64,000 nt of DNA from positions 434,001 through 498,000 of the forward strand of contig NZ_JACEIB010000003.1 in NCBI RefSeq assembly GCF_013778325.1. Direction: 5' to 3'. The translations under genes and the position numbers were made by a program. The stretch comes from Sphingomonas chungangi (GTDB lineage: Bacteria > Pseudomonadota > Alphaproteobacteria > Sphingomonadales > Sphingomonadaceae). The notes under the pieces were generated by a model, which made no database searches, was not told the DNA's origin, and saw only the letters and a list, made by a program, of their open reading frames with translations. This document shows positions 52,812 to 62,311 of this stretch, in pieces; within the stretch, counting starts at the first letter, position 1, and each line of letters begins with the position of its first letter.

Positions 52812-53981
52812 ATGCCCTATGACTTCCTGTCCGACCTGCTGGTAATCGAGGTAGCCCAGTTCGGGCCGGATTCGCTCGGCGGCTATCTCGCCGATCTCGG
52901 CGCGCGGGTGATCAAGGTGGAGCCGCCGGTGACGGGCGATCCACTGCGCTACTCCGGTCCGCTCGGCGCGGGCGGGGCGGATGGCTTCAGCTACATGCAT
53001 CTGCGCTGGAACCGGGGGAAGGAGAGCCTGGAACTCGATCTGCAGAGCGAGGAAGGTTGTGCGGCCTTCCGCACGCTCGCGCAAAAGGCCGACGTGGTGA
53101 TAGAGGGGATGCGAGCCGGCGTGCTCGATCGGCTCGGTCTGGGCTTCGAGGATTTGCGACGCGATAATCCGCGCCTCGTCTTCTGCTCGATCTCGGGCAT
53201 GGGCCGCTCCGGCCCCTATAAGACGATGGCCTCGCACGGCTGGTCGTTTGATGCGATTGGCGGAATCGGCCAGCCGGCGGGCGATGCGATCGGCAAATAT
53301 GACGGGCAGCAGTCTGCGCCGGTCGGGATGCATGCCATGGGCCTGCACGGCGCGCTCGGCGTGGTCGCGGCGGTGCACGGGGCACGACGGACGAGCGAGG
53401 GTGCGCTGATCGAGATCGCGGCGGTGGAATCGGCGGCGCACTGGCTGCCGGACGTGCTCGAGCCGCTGCTCAACCCGGAGGCCACCGTCTCGCGACCCGG
53501 ATATCTCGATGCCAAGGGGCGGATGCGCTTCTGGGCGCGGATGGATAATTACCGCGCGCGGGACGGCAAGCTGATCTTCCTCCAGTCGCTGACCGACAAG
53601 TCCTGGCAGGCGCTGCTCAAGGCGATCGAGCGGCCCGATCTGCAGGCGATCTACGATCGCGAACCGCAGAACGGCATGGAGGATAGCGAGGTCGCCGCCG
53701 CGCTGACCGCGATCTTCGCGACCCGTGATCGTGCCGACTGGCTGGAGCGCTTCGCTGAAGTCAATGCGGCGGCCGTGCCGGTCAACAGCCTCGCGGAGGT
53801 GGTCACCGATCCGCACATCGTCGCGCGGGGCAACACCTACGACGTGGCGCTGCCGGACGGGCCGAGCCTTACCCTGATGGGCTCGCCGATCCGGATCGAG
53901 GGGCAGACCTTCTCCGCCGCGTTGGCTCCGACGCTCGGCCAGCATAGCGAGAGCATCCGCGCAGAGTTCGGGCTGGAATAG
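52812..53981 (+). CDS. CaiB/BaiF family III CoA-transferase-like protein
   Basis: The 389-residue protein has the family III fold: PDSLGGYLADLGARVIKVEPPVTGDPLR (about 18-45), VVIEGMRAGVLDRLGLGFEDLRRDNPRLVFCSISGMG and a C-terminal VVTDPHIVARGNTYDV. The nucleophilic Asp of CoA transferases (in a V-G-D block) seems to be replaced by Met in SAPVGMHAMGLHGALG, and the racemase triad is not evident either. It may bind acyl-CoA without the usual transfer, or use another residue. It follows TetR by 13 bp. Confidence 0.88.
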   Translation: MPYDFLSDLLVIEVAQFGPDSLGGYLADLGARVIKVEPPVTGDPLRYSGPLGAGGADGFSYMHLRWNRGKESLELDLQSEEGCAAFRTLAQKADVVIEGMRAGVLDRLGLGFEDLRRDNPRLVFCSISGMGRSGPYKTMASHGWSFDAIGGIGQPAGDAIGKYDGQQSAPVGMHAMGLHGALGVVAAVHGARRTSEGALIEIAAVESAAHWLPDVLEPLLNPEATVSRPGYLDAKGRMRFWARMDNYRARDGKLIFLQSLTDKSWQALLKAIERPDLQAIYDREPQNGMEDSEVAAALTAIFATRDRADWLERFAEVNAAAVPVNSLAEVVTDPHIVARGNTYDVALPDGPSLTLMGSPIRIEGQTFSAALAPTLGQHSESIRAEFGLE

Positions 53982-53987
53982 TCGACC

Positions 53988-56102
53988 CTAAATCGGCTCG
54001 ATCCGCACCGGAATGCCGGACAGACGCGGCATGGCGTTGATCGATTCGATAGCCCGATCGCGCGAGACCAAGCGGGTGGTGGAGGCGCCGTCGCACTCCG
54101 GATCGCCGCGATCGGGCAGGCCGCCCCAGCCGTGCGACATCGAGATCACGCCCGGCCGCACCGCCGGATCGGCGCGCAACTCCGTCTCGATCGCATCGTG
54201 CCCGGCGACGATCCGCGCGCGGTCGCCGTCATGGAGGCCGAGTGCGGCGATGTCGGCGCCATTGAGCCATGCGGGATTGCGCGGGAAGCGGCGGCGGGTC
54301 GGCGCGAGCTCGCGCCCGAAGCTGTTCATCGTCTCGCGCTCGCGGCGGCAGACGAGCAGGTGGGTGGCGCCCTCGTCCGGCTGGGCCTCCGCCAACAGCG
54401 CGGCGATCTCGGCGAGCACATCGGCGGGCGCCAGATCGAGCCGGCCGGCCTTGCCCGGGCGGGGTGGCTGGACCAGCGGCGCCTCGCGATCGAACACCGC
54501 GCCGGAGGGCGAGGCCTTCACCGCCTCGTAGGGAATCGCCGATCCAGCGACGAGCCGCTCCAGCAGCGCGTCATTGTCCGGCACGGTGGACATGTCGAGC
54601 GGGCCGCCGAGCTCCAGCGCCAGCCCAAGCCTTTGGGCGAGCGCGAAATAGACCAGCCAGTCGTCCACCACATCGCTGTCCTCCGGCGGATCTACCAGAG
54701 CGGGCGTATATTGCGCGAAGGGCAGCTCGAAGCCCAGGCTTTCGAGGAAATGGGTGTGGTCCGGCCGCTCGAACGGCTGTTTCACCGCGAAGACGATGTC
54801 GGCAAGCTGCGCCGTCTCGGACCATACCACGTCGCTCGTCACCAGCAGGTCGAGCGCGCCGAGCGCCTTCACCGCATGGCGCTGGTCGGGCAGTGCATTG
54901 GCCGGATTGGAGCCGACGCAAAACAGGGCACGGATGCCGCCCGGCCCGTCGTGGAGGATTTCGTCGGCCAAAGTCGCGGTCATCATCTGGCCGAACATCG
55001 TGCCGATGCCGGTGACGCCTTTATGGCCCGTTTCCCACGTCCGCTTCGGCCCGCGGGCCTCGGCGCGGACCGGGCGATCGGGATGGAGGACCGGCAGGCG
55101 CGGGACCGGTTCGCCCGCTCGGCAGAAGCGCCCGCAGACGACGTTGAGCGCCTCGATCAGATGCTCGGCGAGGTTGGAATGCGCGGCCATGTTGGGCCCG
55201 GTGCCGCCGCCCGCGCAGCCGCGCCGCCCGTCGCGCGCGAACATCTCCGCCGCACGACGCAGCTGGCCGGGCGGGAGATCGGCGCGCTGTTCCACCATCG
55301 CCTCGGTGAAGGGCGCGACGGCGGCGGCCAGCGCCTCCAGCCCGTCGGCATAGTCCGCGCAGAAACTGGCGTCGTGCCATCCTTCGGACAGCACGATGTT
55401 GAGGATGGCGGCGAAGATCGCCGCGTCGTGGCCGGGCAGCGGCTGCAGGAAGAGATCGGCATGCTCGGCGGTCTGAGTGCGCACCGGATCGATTACGATC
55501 AGCGTCAGCCCTTCGCGCCGCGCCTCCTTGATGATCTTGACGGGATCGTAGGCCGGCAGATTGCCCGACCAGCCCGACATCGAGACCATCGGGTTGACCC
55601 CGCACAGCATCCAGACGTCGGCGCCCTTGAGCGGCTGGCGACCGGCGAGATAGATGCCCATCCGCCCGATCGTCACCCACTTGGCCGACTGGTCGATCGT
55701 CATCGAGGAGAAGAGGGAGGGCGATCCCAGCGCGCGCAGGAAATCGATCGCGAGCGGGCGGTAGATCGAGTTGCACGTGGCCTGGGTGCCGACATAGGCG
55801 GCCACCGCGCCCGGCCCGTGGCGCGCGACGATCGGGCGCAGGCGATCGGAGACGAGGTCGATCGCGTCGTCGAAGCCGATCCGCTGGTGGGTGCCGTCGG
55901 CACGCTTGCGCTGATGGTGGAGGAGGCGCTTCGGCCCATAATGCAGCTCCGGCGAAGCGAGACCCTTGCTGCAGGCGAATCCCCGGCTCAGCGCGTTGTC
56001 GCGATCACCGCGCACCTTGACGACGCGCCCGTCCTCGATCGTGGCGACCAGCCCGCACATGCCCTGGCAGATGCGGCAGAAGGTGCGCGCCTCGTGTGCC
56101 AA
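53988..56102 (-). CDS. Molybdopterin oxidoreductase (DMSO reductase superfamily)
   Basis: The 704-residue protein has an N-terminal [4Fe-4S] motif, Cys9-X2-Cys12-X3-Cys16 and Cys44. The molybdopterin domain contains WMLCGVNPMVSMSGW, LTLIVIDPVRTQTAEHADLFLQPLPGHDAA and ALFCVGSNPANALPDQ, and a C-terminal cap contains NGADIAALGLHDGDRARIV. No twin-arginine signal is present, so it is cytoplasmic, unlike periplasmic nitrate reductases. The start is set at a TTG (56102), 7 nt after GAGGG and 10 bp past the SDR stop; no ATG fits. It is the only molybdoenzyme in the window. The substrate is unknown, and formate-dehydrogenase-like or hydroxylase roles are both open. Confidence 0.88.
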   Translation of the reverse strand: MAHEARTFCRICQGMCGLVATIEDGRVVKVRGDRDNALSRGFACSKGLASPELHYGPKRLLHHQRKRADGTHQRIGFDDAIDLVSDRLRPIVARHGPGAVAAYVGTQATCNSIYRPLAIDFLRALGSPSLFSSMTIDQSAKWVTIGRMGIYLAGRQPLKGADVWMLCGVNPMVSMSGWSGNLPAYDPVKIIKEARREGLTLIVIDPVRTQTAEHADLFLQPLPGHDAAIFAAILNIVLSEGWHDASFCADYADGLEALAAAVAPFTEAMVEQRADLPPGQLRRAAEMFARDGRRGCAGGGTGPNMAAHSNLAEHLIEALNVVCGRFCRAGEPVPRLPVLHPDRPVRAEARGPKRTWETGHKGVTGIGTMFGQMMTATLADEILHDGPGGIRALFCVGSNPANALPDQRHAVKALGALDLLVTSDVVWSETAQLADIVFAVKQPFERPDHTHFLESLGFELPFAQYTPALVDPPEDSDVVDDWLVYFALAQRLGLALELGGPLDMSTVPDNDALLERLVAGSAIPYEAVKASPSGAVFDREAPLVQPPRPGKAGRLDLAPADVLAEIAALLAEAQPDEGATHLLVCRRERETMNSFGRELAPTRRRFPRNPAWLNGADIAALGLHDGDRARIVAGHDAIETELRADPAVRPGVISMSHGWGGLPDRGDPECDGASTTRLVSRDRAIESINAMPRLSGIPVRIEPI

Positions 56103-56112
56103 GGCGCGGCCC

Positions 56113-56862
56113 TCAGCTGCCGCCGTCGACCCGCAGGATCGAGCCGGTGGTGAAGCTCGACGCGGGGCTGGCGAGGTAGAGCGCGGCGGTGACGATCTCG
56201 TGCGGTCGGCCGGGGCGTTTGGCGGCGTTCGGCGCGGTCTCGCGCGCTTCCTCGGTCCAGGCCTTCGATATATCGGTGAGGAAAGGCCCGGGGGCGATCG
56301 CGTTGACCCGCACCTTGGGCGCATATTCGTGCGCCAGGCTGATCGTCAGCGCGTTGAGCGCGGCCTTGGCGGCGCCGTAGACTACCGCTTCGGGGAAGGG
56401 CATCAGCGAAGCGACCGACGAGATGTTGACGATCGCGCCGCCATCGCCCTGCGCCATGCGGTGCGCCACCTCGGCGGCGAGGCGGAACGGGCCTTTGAAG
56501 TTCAGCCCGGCGACACTGTCGAACTGCGCCTCGGTCACCTCGTGGCTGCGCGCGGCAGGGCCGGAGCCGGCGTTGCTGATCAGGATGTCGACCCGCCCGA
56601 ACGCGGCATAAGCCTGATGAACCAACGTATCGATCTCGTCCCACTGCCCGCAATGTGCGGTGATGGCATGAGCGCGACGGCCGAGCTTGCGCACCTCGTC
56701 CGCCGTCGCCTCGCAGGCATCCAGCTTGCGGCTGGCGACGATCACGTCCGCGCCGCGCTCGGCGAAGGCGCGCGCCATCTCCAGCCCTAGCCCCCGGCTG
56801 CCGCCGGTGACCAACGCGATCCGGCCGCTCAGATCGAACAGCGGATCGCGCAGGTCCTTCAC
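56113..56862 (-). CDS. SDR-family oxidoreductase
   Basis: This 249-residue classical SDR has TGGSRGLG, ASRK (NADP-type basic residue), SNAG, an ISSVAS serine and Tyr-Gly-Ala-Ala-Lys, ending FTTGSILRVDGGS. The start is a GTG at 56862, two bases past the thiolase stop codon. The frame extends further into the thiolase gene, which is not coding. It lies between thiolase and molybdoenzyme in one transcript and could be a 3-hydroxyacyl-CoA dehydrogenase. Confidence 0.88.
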   Translation of the reverse strand: MKDLRDPLFDLSGRIALVTGGSRGLGLEMARAFAERGADVIVASRKLDACEATADEVRKLGRRAHAITAHCGQWDEIDTLVHQAYAAFGRVDILISNAGSGPAARSHEVTEAQFDSVAGLNFKGPFRLAAEVAHRMAQGDGGAIVNISSVASLMPFPEAVVYGAAKAALNALTISLAHEYAPKVRVNAIAPGPFLTDISKAWTEEARETAPNAAKRPGRPHEIVTAALYLASPASSFTTGSILRVDGGS

Positions 56863-56864
56863 AA

Positions 56865-58118
56865 TCAGACGCGCTCGATGATGATCGCCGGCGCCATGCC
56901 GCCCGCCGCGCACATGGTAACGAGGCCATAGCGGCCGCCGGTGCGCTCCAGCTCGTCGAGCACGGTGCCGATCAGGATCGCGCCGGTGGCACCGATCGGA
57001 TGGCCGAGCGCGATCGATCCGCCGTTGACGTTCACCTTCTCGCGATCGAGATCGAGATCGCGGATGAACTTCTCGGTGACGACGGCGAATGCTTCGTTGA
57101 TCTCCCAGAGATCGATGTCGTCCTTGGTGAGCCCGGCCTTCTTGAGCACCTTCTTCGCGGCCGGCACCGGCGCGTTGAGCATCAGCGTGGGATCGTCGCC
57201 GACGTTGGCAGTGGCGACGATGCGCGCGCGGGGCTTGAGCCCGTGCTTGTCGGCATAATCCTTCGATGCGATCAGCACCGCAGCCGCGCCGTCGACAACG
57301 CCCGACGAATTGCCGGCATGGTGGACATGCTTGATCTCCAGATCGGGATAGCGCTCCTTGATCAGACCGACAAAGGTCGTGCCCTTGTCGTCGAGCGCGA
57401 CGTTGCCGATGCCCTCGAACGATGGCTTCAGCGCGGCGAGACCTTCGGCGGTGGTCTGCGGGCGGGGGAACTCCTCGCGATCGAGGATGACCTTGCCGTC
57501 GTCGTCCAGCACCGGCACCACGCTCTTGTCGAAGCGCCCCTCGGCGATCGCGCGGGCGGCGCGCTGCTGGCTGACGAGGCCGAGCGCGTCGAGATCCTCG
57601 CGGCTAATCCCCTCGATCGTGGCGATCGCGTCGCCGCACACACCCTGGTGGGACTGCGGATGGCTGTGGCGCAACCGCTCGTTGCCCGATCCCATCCCGA
57701 GCTGAGCGATGCCGGCGGCGGTTTCCTCCTGCGCCATGGTGGCGGTGAGCGACATCATCTCGGTGCCGCCGGCGACGATCAGATCCTCCATGCCGGACAT
57801 CACCTGCGCGGCGGCGAGGCTGACGGTGGTGATACCGCCGCCGCAGAAGCGGTCGAGTGTCATGCCCGAGGCGGTGATGTCATAGCCCGCATCGAGCGCG
57901 GCCATGCGACCGAGATCGCCGCCCTGCTTGCCTTTCTGCGTGGAGGTCGACCAGATGACGTCGTCCACCTCGGTGGTGTCGAGGTTGTTGCGGTCCTTGA
58001 TCGCCTTCAGCACGGTTGCCGCGAGATGCTGCGGGTGCAAGTGGGCGAGCGCCCCTTTGCCAACCTTGCCGATGCCACGGGGAGTGCGGACGGCATCGAT
58101 GATATACGCTTCGGACAT
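56865..58118 (-). CDS. Acetyl-CoA acyltransferase (thiolase, FadA type)
   Basis: This 417-residue degradative thiolase has the nucleophilic Cys92 in TLDRFCGGGITT, INEAFAVVTE (catalytic His region HHAGNSSG and GHPIGATG), and the second Cys in MCAAGGMAP. It cleaves 3-ketoacyl-CoA with CoA to release acetyl- or propionyl-CoA at the end of each beta-oxidation turn. GGAGG lies 8 nt before the ATG at 58118. It heads a unit with the SDR and molybdoenzyme. A second thiolase is at 59404. Confidence 0.93.
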   Translation of the reverse strand: MSEAYIIDAVRTPRGIGKVGKGALAHLHPQHLAATVLKAIKDRNNLDTTEVDDVIWSTSTQKGKQGGDLGRMAALDAGYDITASGMTLDRFCGGGITTVSLAAAQVMSGMEDLIVAGGTEMMSLTATMAQEETAAGIAQLGMGSGNERLRHSHPQSHQGVCGDAIATIEGISREDLDALGLVSQQRAARAIAEGRFDKSVVPVLDDDGKVILDREEFPRPQTTAEGLAALKPSFEGIGNVALDDKGTTFVGLIKERYPDLEIKHVHHAGNSSGVVDGAAAVLIASKDYADKHGLKPRARIVATANVGDDPTLMLNAPVPAAKKVLKKAGLTKDDIDLWEINEAFAVVTEKFIRDLDLDREKVNVNGGSIALGHPIGATGAILIGTVLDELERTGGRYGLVTMCAAGGMAPAIIIERV

Positions 58119-58134
58119 TGCAGGGCCTCCAGAG

Positions 58135-58164
58135 ATTCGTTTCGCCATGGCATGAAATACGAAT
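58135..58164. promoter_or_regulatory. Imperfect 30-bp dyad in the divergent gap
   Basis: ATTCGT (58135-58140) and ACGAAT (58159-58164) bound a region with TTTC, a central GCCATGGC and GAAA. It is 17 bp upstream of the thiolase start and faces the DUF2889 gene. It has no match to the TAATCGATCGATTA sites. Confidence 0.35.
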
Positions 58165-58321
58165 TTTGCAAACGGGATTAATCGCGTAACTAACATGGTG
58201 ACGCTGCGGTGCAGCGACAAGGGTGGAGTTGGGGGCGGCGTATCTCTATGGCGATGGTGTGAACGATTCTTTCTCCTCTCGGCTCGACGAGCCCGCGGCA
58301 AGGGGGCTTGCGCTCTCGGGT

Positions 58322-59323
58322 GTGCCCCTGCCCGTCTTTTCCGCGCCGCCGCACGATCCGATGGGCCATGCGCCAGAACGTCGGGCACGCTCCGTCCGGC
58401 GAACGATGACGCTTGATGCGATCTGGCTGGAAGGGGAGGATGGCCCGGCATCGTTCGCGGGTGATGCGCGCGACATCTGGACGGCGGCAGATGGTGCGGC
58501 GCCCACCACGCTCCGAGAGGCGCATATCGACGTGGTGGCCCGCCAGCGGGTGATCGAGCGGATATCGGGCGTGCCGGATCGAGCAGAGTTCGCGGCGTTG
58601 GCCGGAGCACGGGCCGGAGGTCATCTGCGCCAGGCGGTCGATGCGGCATTCCATGCCGAAAGGATGGCGGGCGCCCCGCTCTACTTGCTGCTCGACGATC
58701 TCGCCGGGGCGACGCTGGTCTGCAATTGGGCTTGGTCGGTGTGGAGGCCCGATTGGCAGGTCGCCGCGACGCGCGAGGCGCGCCGGGCGCATATGCAGCG
58801 CATGGAGGGAGTCTGCATCGGCTTTCGACCCGGTTCCAGCGCGCTACAGTTGCAGGGCGAGAACGACATGCGCCAAAATCGCACGCGCGTAGTGCCTCTT
58901 GCCCGCCGCGACGATCCGGAGGGCTGGCATGCTCTCGTCGAGCGGGCGCCGATGAACTTCCGCCGCGCCCGGCGGCTCGACGTGTGGCGGGAAGAAGGCT
59001 TGATCCGGGTCGACGCGGCTTTCCAGGATTCGTCGAGCGCGCCGGACGGCGGCGATCGCGTCGCCATCCACGAATACCGTCTTCGCGCGACGGCCGATGC
59101 AGGCGAGGGGCGTCTGCTGGCGATCGACATCAAGCCGGGCACGTTGCCCTACAAGGAATGCCCGGCGGCTATGGCCAATGTCGGCGAATTGATTGACGTG
59201 CCGCTCGCCAACCTGCGCGTGGTCGTGCTGGAGCGGCTGCGGCGGACGGCCGGCTGCACGCATCTCAACGATATGCTGCGCGCGCTGGCAGAGGTGCCCG
59301 CGCTGGCAACGGATATCCCATAA
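58322..59323 (+). CDS. DUF2889-containing protein
   Basis: The protein matches my memory of the DUF2889 family: RRTMTLDAIWLEGEDGP near the front, CIGFRPGSSALQL in the middle, APMNFRRARRLDVWREEGLIRVDAAFQDS, YKECPAA, and a GCTHLNDMLRALAEVPALA end. It is about 330 residues. The start is uncertain: a GTG at 58322 (used here), an ATG at 58361, or a GTG at 58223. Its function is unknown; related genes in actinobacteria and sphingomonads often lie beside steroid or acyl-CoA catabolism genes. Its stop codon overlaps the operator-like palindrome at 59321. Confidence 0.75.
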   Translation: MPLPVFSAPPHDPMGHAPERRARSVRRTMTLDAIWLEGEDGPASFAGDARDIWTAADGAAPTTLREAHIDVVARQRVIERISGVPDRAEFAALAGARAGGHLRQAVDAAFHAERMAGAPLYLLLDDLAGATLVCNWAWSVWRPDWQVAATREARRAHMQRMEGVCIGFRPGSSALQLQGENDMRQNRTRVVPLARRDDPEGWHALVERAPMNFRRARRLDVWREEGLIRVDAAFQDSSSAPDGGDRVAIHEYRLRATADAGEGRLLAIDIKPGTLPYKECPAAMANVGELIDVPLANLRVVVLERLRRTAGCTHLNDMLRALAEVPALATDIP

Positions 59324-59334
59324 TCGATCGATTA
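59321..59334. promoter_or_regulatory. TAATCGATCGATTA operator, site 5 (perfect palindrome)
   Basis: TAATCGATCGATTA is a perfect 14-bp palindrome and the model for the other four sites. It overlaps the stop codon of the DUF2889 gene and lies 70 bp upstream of the thiolase start at 59404. Confidence 0.65.
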
Positions 59335-59403
59335 AAATTTTTCCTCCCGGCCATTGTCGGAATTCGCGTTAGCCGCTAGCGCGGACCCGAACAGATCGGG
59401 AGC

Positions 59404-60570
<1,167 letters not shown>

Positions 60571-60580
60571 GCCTGACCGC

Positions 60581-61042
60581 ATGAACGAGGCGGCGCGGGC
60601 TATCGCGCGGGACGAGGATGAGGCGCCAGCCGGCTTCAGGCCGCTGGCGCTGCTCGACGGCTTCGTCAGCCGCAACGGGCCGATCTACGCGCGGCGCGAG
60701 AGCGAGGGCGCGGTGTTCGGTTTTCGAGTGCAGCAACGGCATTGCAACCCGATGGGCATCTGCCACGGCGGCTGGCTCGCTACCGTCGCAGATCTCGTCC
60801 TGCCGCTCAGCGTCCGGCTCGGCGGGCTGGAGGAGCAATATCTGCTGACCGTCCACCTGGGTATCGACTATCTCGCGCCGGTTCCGCTCGGCGCGTGGGT
60901 CGAAGGGCGCGCACGGGTGCTCCGGCGCACGAAGCGGATGATCTTCGCGGACGGCATTCTGGACGTGGACGGCGAACCGGTGCTGCGCGCATCGGGCGTG
61001 TTCCGCCTCGGCCCGCCGGCGCCGCGTATCGCAATCGGATAG
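60581..61042 (+). CDS. PaaI-type hotdog-fold thioesterase
   Basis: The 153-residue hotdog-fold protein has the signature RHCNPMGICHGGWLATVADLVL and a strand YLLTVHLGIDYLAPVPLGAWVEGRARVLRRTKR, the layout of PaaI/YbgC-type acyl-CoA thioesterases. It hydrolyses acyl-CoA to recover CoA or avoid dead-end thioesters. It lies 10 bp after the thiolase. The ABM gene follows 14 bp later. Confidence 0.9.
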   Translation: MNEAARAIARDEDEAPAGFRPLALLDGFVSRNGPIYARRESEGAVFGFRVQQRHCNPMGICHGGWLATVADLVLPLSVRLGGLEEQYLLTVHLGIDYLAPVPLGAWVEGRARVLRRTKRMIFADGILDVDGEPVLRASGVFRLGPPAPRIAIG

Positions 61043-61056
61043 AAGAGGAGGACAGG

Positions 61057-61356
61057 ATGTCGGACGGCGTGACCATCACCTTCGAGATGATCCTGAAGCC
61101 GGGCATGGGCGACGTCGTCGTCGAACGCTTGCCCGCCATGCTCGACGAGACAGAGCAGCGGCCTGGCTATCGCGACATTCGCGTCGTCCGTCACAAGGAC
61201 AATCCCGATCGCATCCTGCTGATCGAGACATGGGACAGCGAGGGGCATTATCGGGACTATCTCGCGTGGCGCGCCTCGCGCGGCGAGACGATGGAGGCGA
61301 TCCTGGAAGCGCCGCCAGTGATGAACGTCTGGCCGACGATGGTGGTCAGGCGCTGA
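61057..61356 (+). CDS. ABM (antibiotic-biosynthesis-monooxygenase) domain protein
   Basis: The 99-residue ferredoxin-like dimeric alpha-beta-barrel protein begins VTITFEMILKPGMGDVVVERLPAMLDETEQRPGYRDIRVVRH and has RILLIETWDSEGHYRDYL. The fold is shared by small quinone-forming monooxygenases and by non-enzymatic scavengers. GAGGAGGACAGG precedes the ATG. Its last 11 bases overlap the end of the convergent SDR. The substrate is unknown. Confidence 0.85.
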   Translation: MSDGVTITFEMILKPGMGDVVVERLPAMLDETEQRPGYRDIRVVRHKDNPDRILLIETWDSEGHYRDYLAWRASRGETMEAILEAPPVMNVWPTMVVRR

Positions 61357-62311
61357 CGCCGCGGAAACGGTTTGCGATGCCGCGCGTGAAATAGGCTGAG
61401 ACCTGCGGGGCGCACAGCGACTCGTAGGTCCAGCCGCCGGCGAGGAACAGGGATCGCTCGAAATCCGGATCGGTCATCAGCGCGAGCTCGCCGCCGGCGG
61501 TCCGGAAGCTTCGGCCATTGAACGCGTCGGCGGCGTCCGAGCAGAGCCAGACGACGATGTTGGCGACATGGCCGGGATCGAGGTCGGTTGCCGGCGCGTC
61601 CTGCACGGACTGGATCATGTCGCGCACCAGGAACTGGTTCCAGGCGCAGGGGAAGCCGTGCTCCTCCTCCGCCTCGCGGGCGAGCTCGGCGGCGCGCGGG
61701 TCGGCGCGCATCCGGGAGACGGCGCCGGGGCGAATCGCGTTGCAGCGGATGCCGTGCGGCCCGAGATCGCGCGCCACGCTTCGGGTGAAGCCGATCACGC
61801 CCTCCTTAGCGGCCGCGTAGATCGCATTGCCGTACATGCCGAGCCCGGCGGTGGACGCGGTATTGACGATCACGCCGGACGCTTGCGCCATCATCGGCTT
61901 CGCGACAGCGCGGGTCATCAGGAAGGTGCCGCGCAGGTGAACCGCGATCAGGCTGTCGAAATCCTCGTCGCTTGCCTCCCAGATGAGCGCCATGCGCTGG
62001 TTGCCGGCATTGTTGACGAGGATGTCGACCCGGCCGAACGCATCGAGCGCAGTGGCGACGATCGCCTCGGCACCCTCGCTGGTGGCGACGCTGTCGGTGC
62101 TGGCCACAGCCTCGCCGCCGCGCTCGCGGATCTCTCGCGCGACGATCTCGGCGAGTGTGGTGTCGGCGCCGGAACCGTCCGGTGCCGAGCCGTTGTCGTT
62201 GACGATCACCTTCGCGCCCGCATCAGCCAGCGCCAGCGCGTGCGATCGGCCGAGCGATACCGGTTGTCCCGCGCCGGTGACGATCGCGATGCGCCCCTCG
62301 AGCGGCCTCAC
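61346..62311 (-). CDS. MFE-2-type SDR (3-hydroxyacyl-CoA dehydrogenase-like)
   Basis: The 321-residue SDR is longer than classical members and resembles the dehydrogenase part of peroxisomal multifunctional enzyme 2. TGAGQPVSLGRSHALALADAG has the inserted loop, followed by VNDNGSAPDG, NNAG, a TASTAG serine and Tyr-Ala-Ala-Ala-Lys. An extended C-terminus carries LMTDPDFERSLFLAGGWTYESL. It would oxidise (3R)-hydroxyacyl-CoA. It starts in an ATGA overlap with the esterase gene. Confidence 0.88.
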   Translation of the reverse strand: MRPLEGRIAIVTGAGQPVSLGRSHALALADAGAKVIVNDNGSAPDGSGADTTLAEIVAREIRERGGEAVASTDSVATSEGAEAIVATALDAFGRVDILVNNAGNQRMALIWEASDEDFDSLIAVHLRGTFLMTRAVAKPMMAQASGVIVNTASTAGLGMYGNAIYAAAKEGVIGFTRSVARDLGPHGIRCNAIRPGAVSRMRADPRAAELAREAEEEHGFPCAWNQFLVRDMIQSVQDAPATDLDPGHVANIVVWLCSDAADAFNGRSFRTAGGELALMTDPDFERSLFLAGGWTYESLCAPQVSAYFTRGIANRFRGVSA

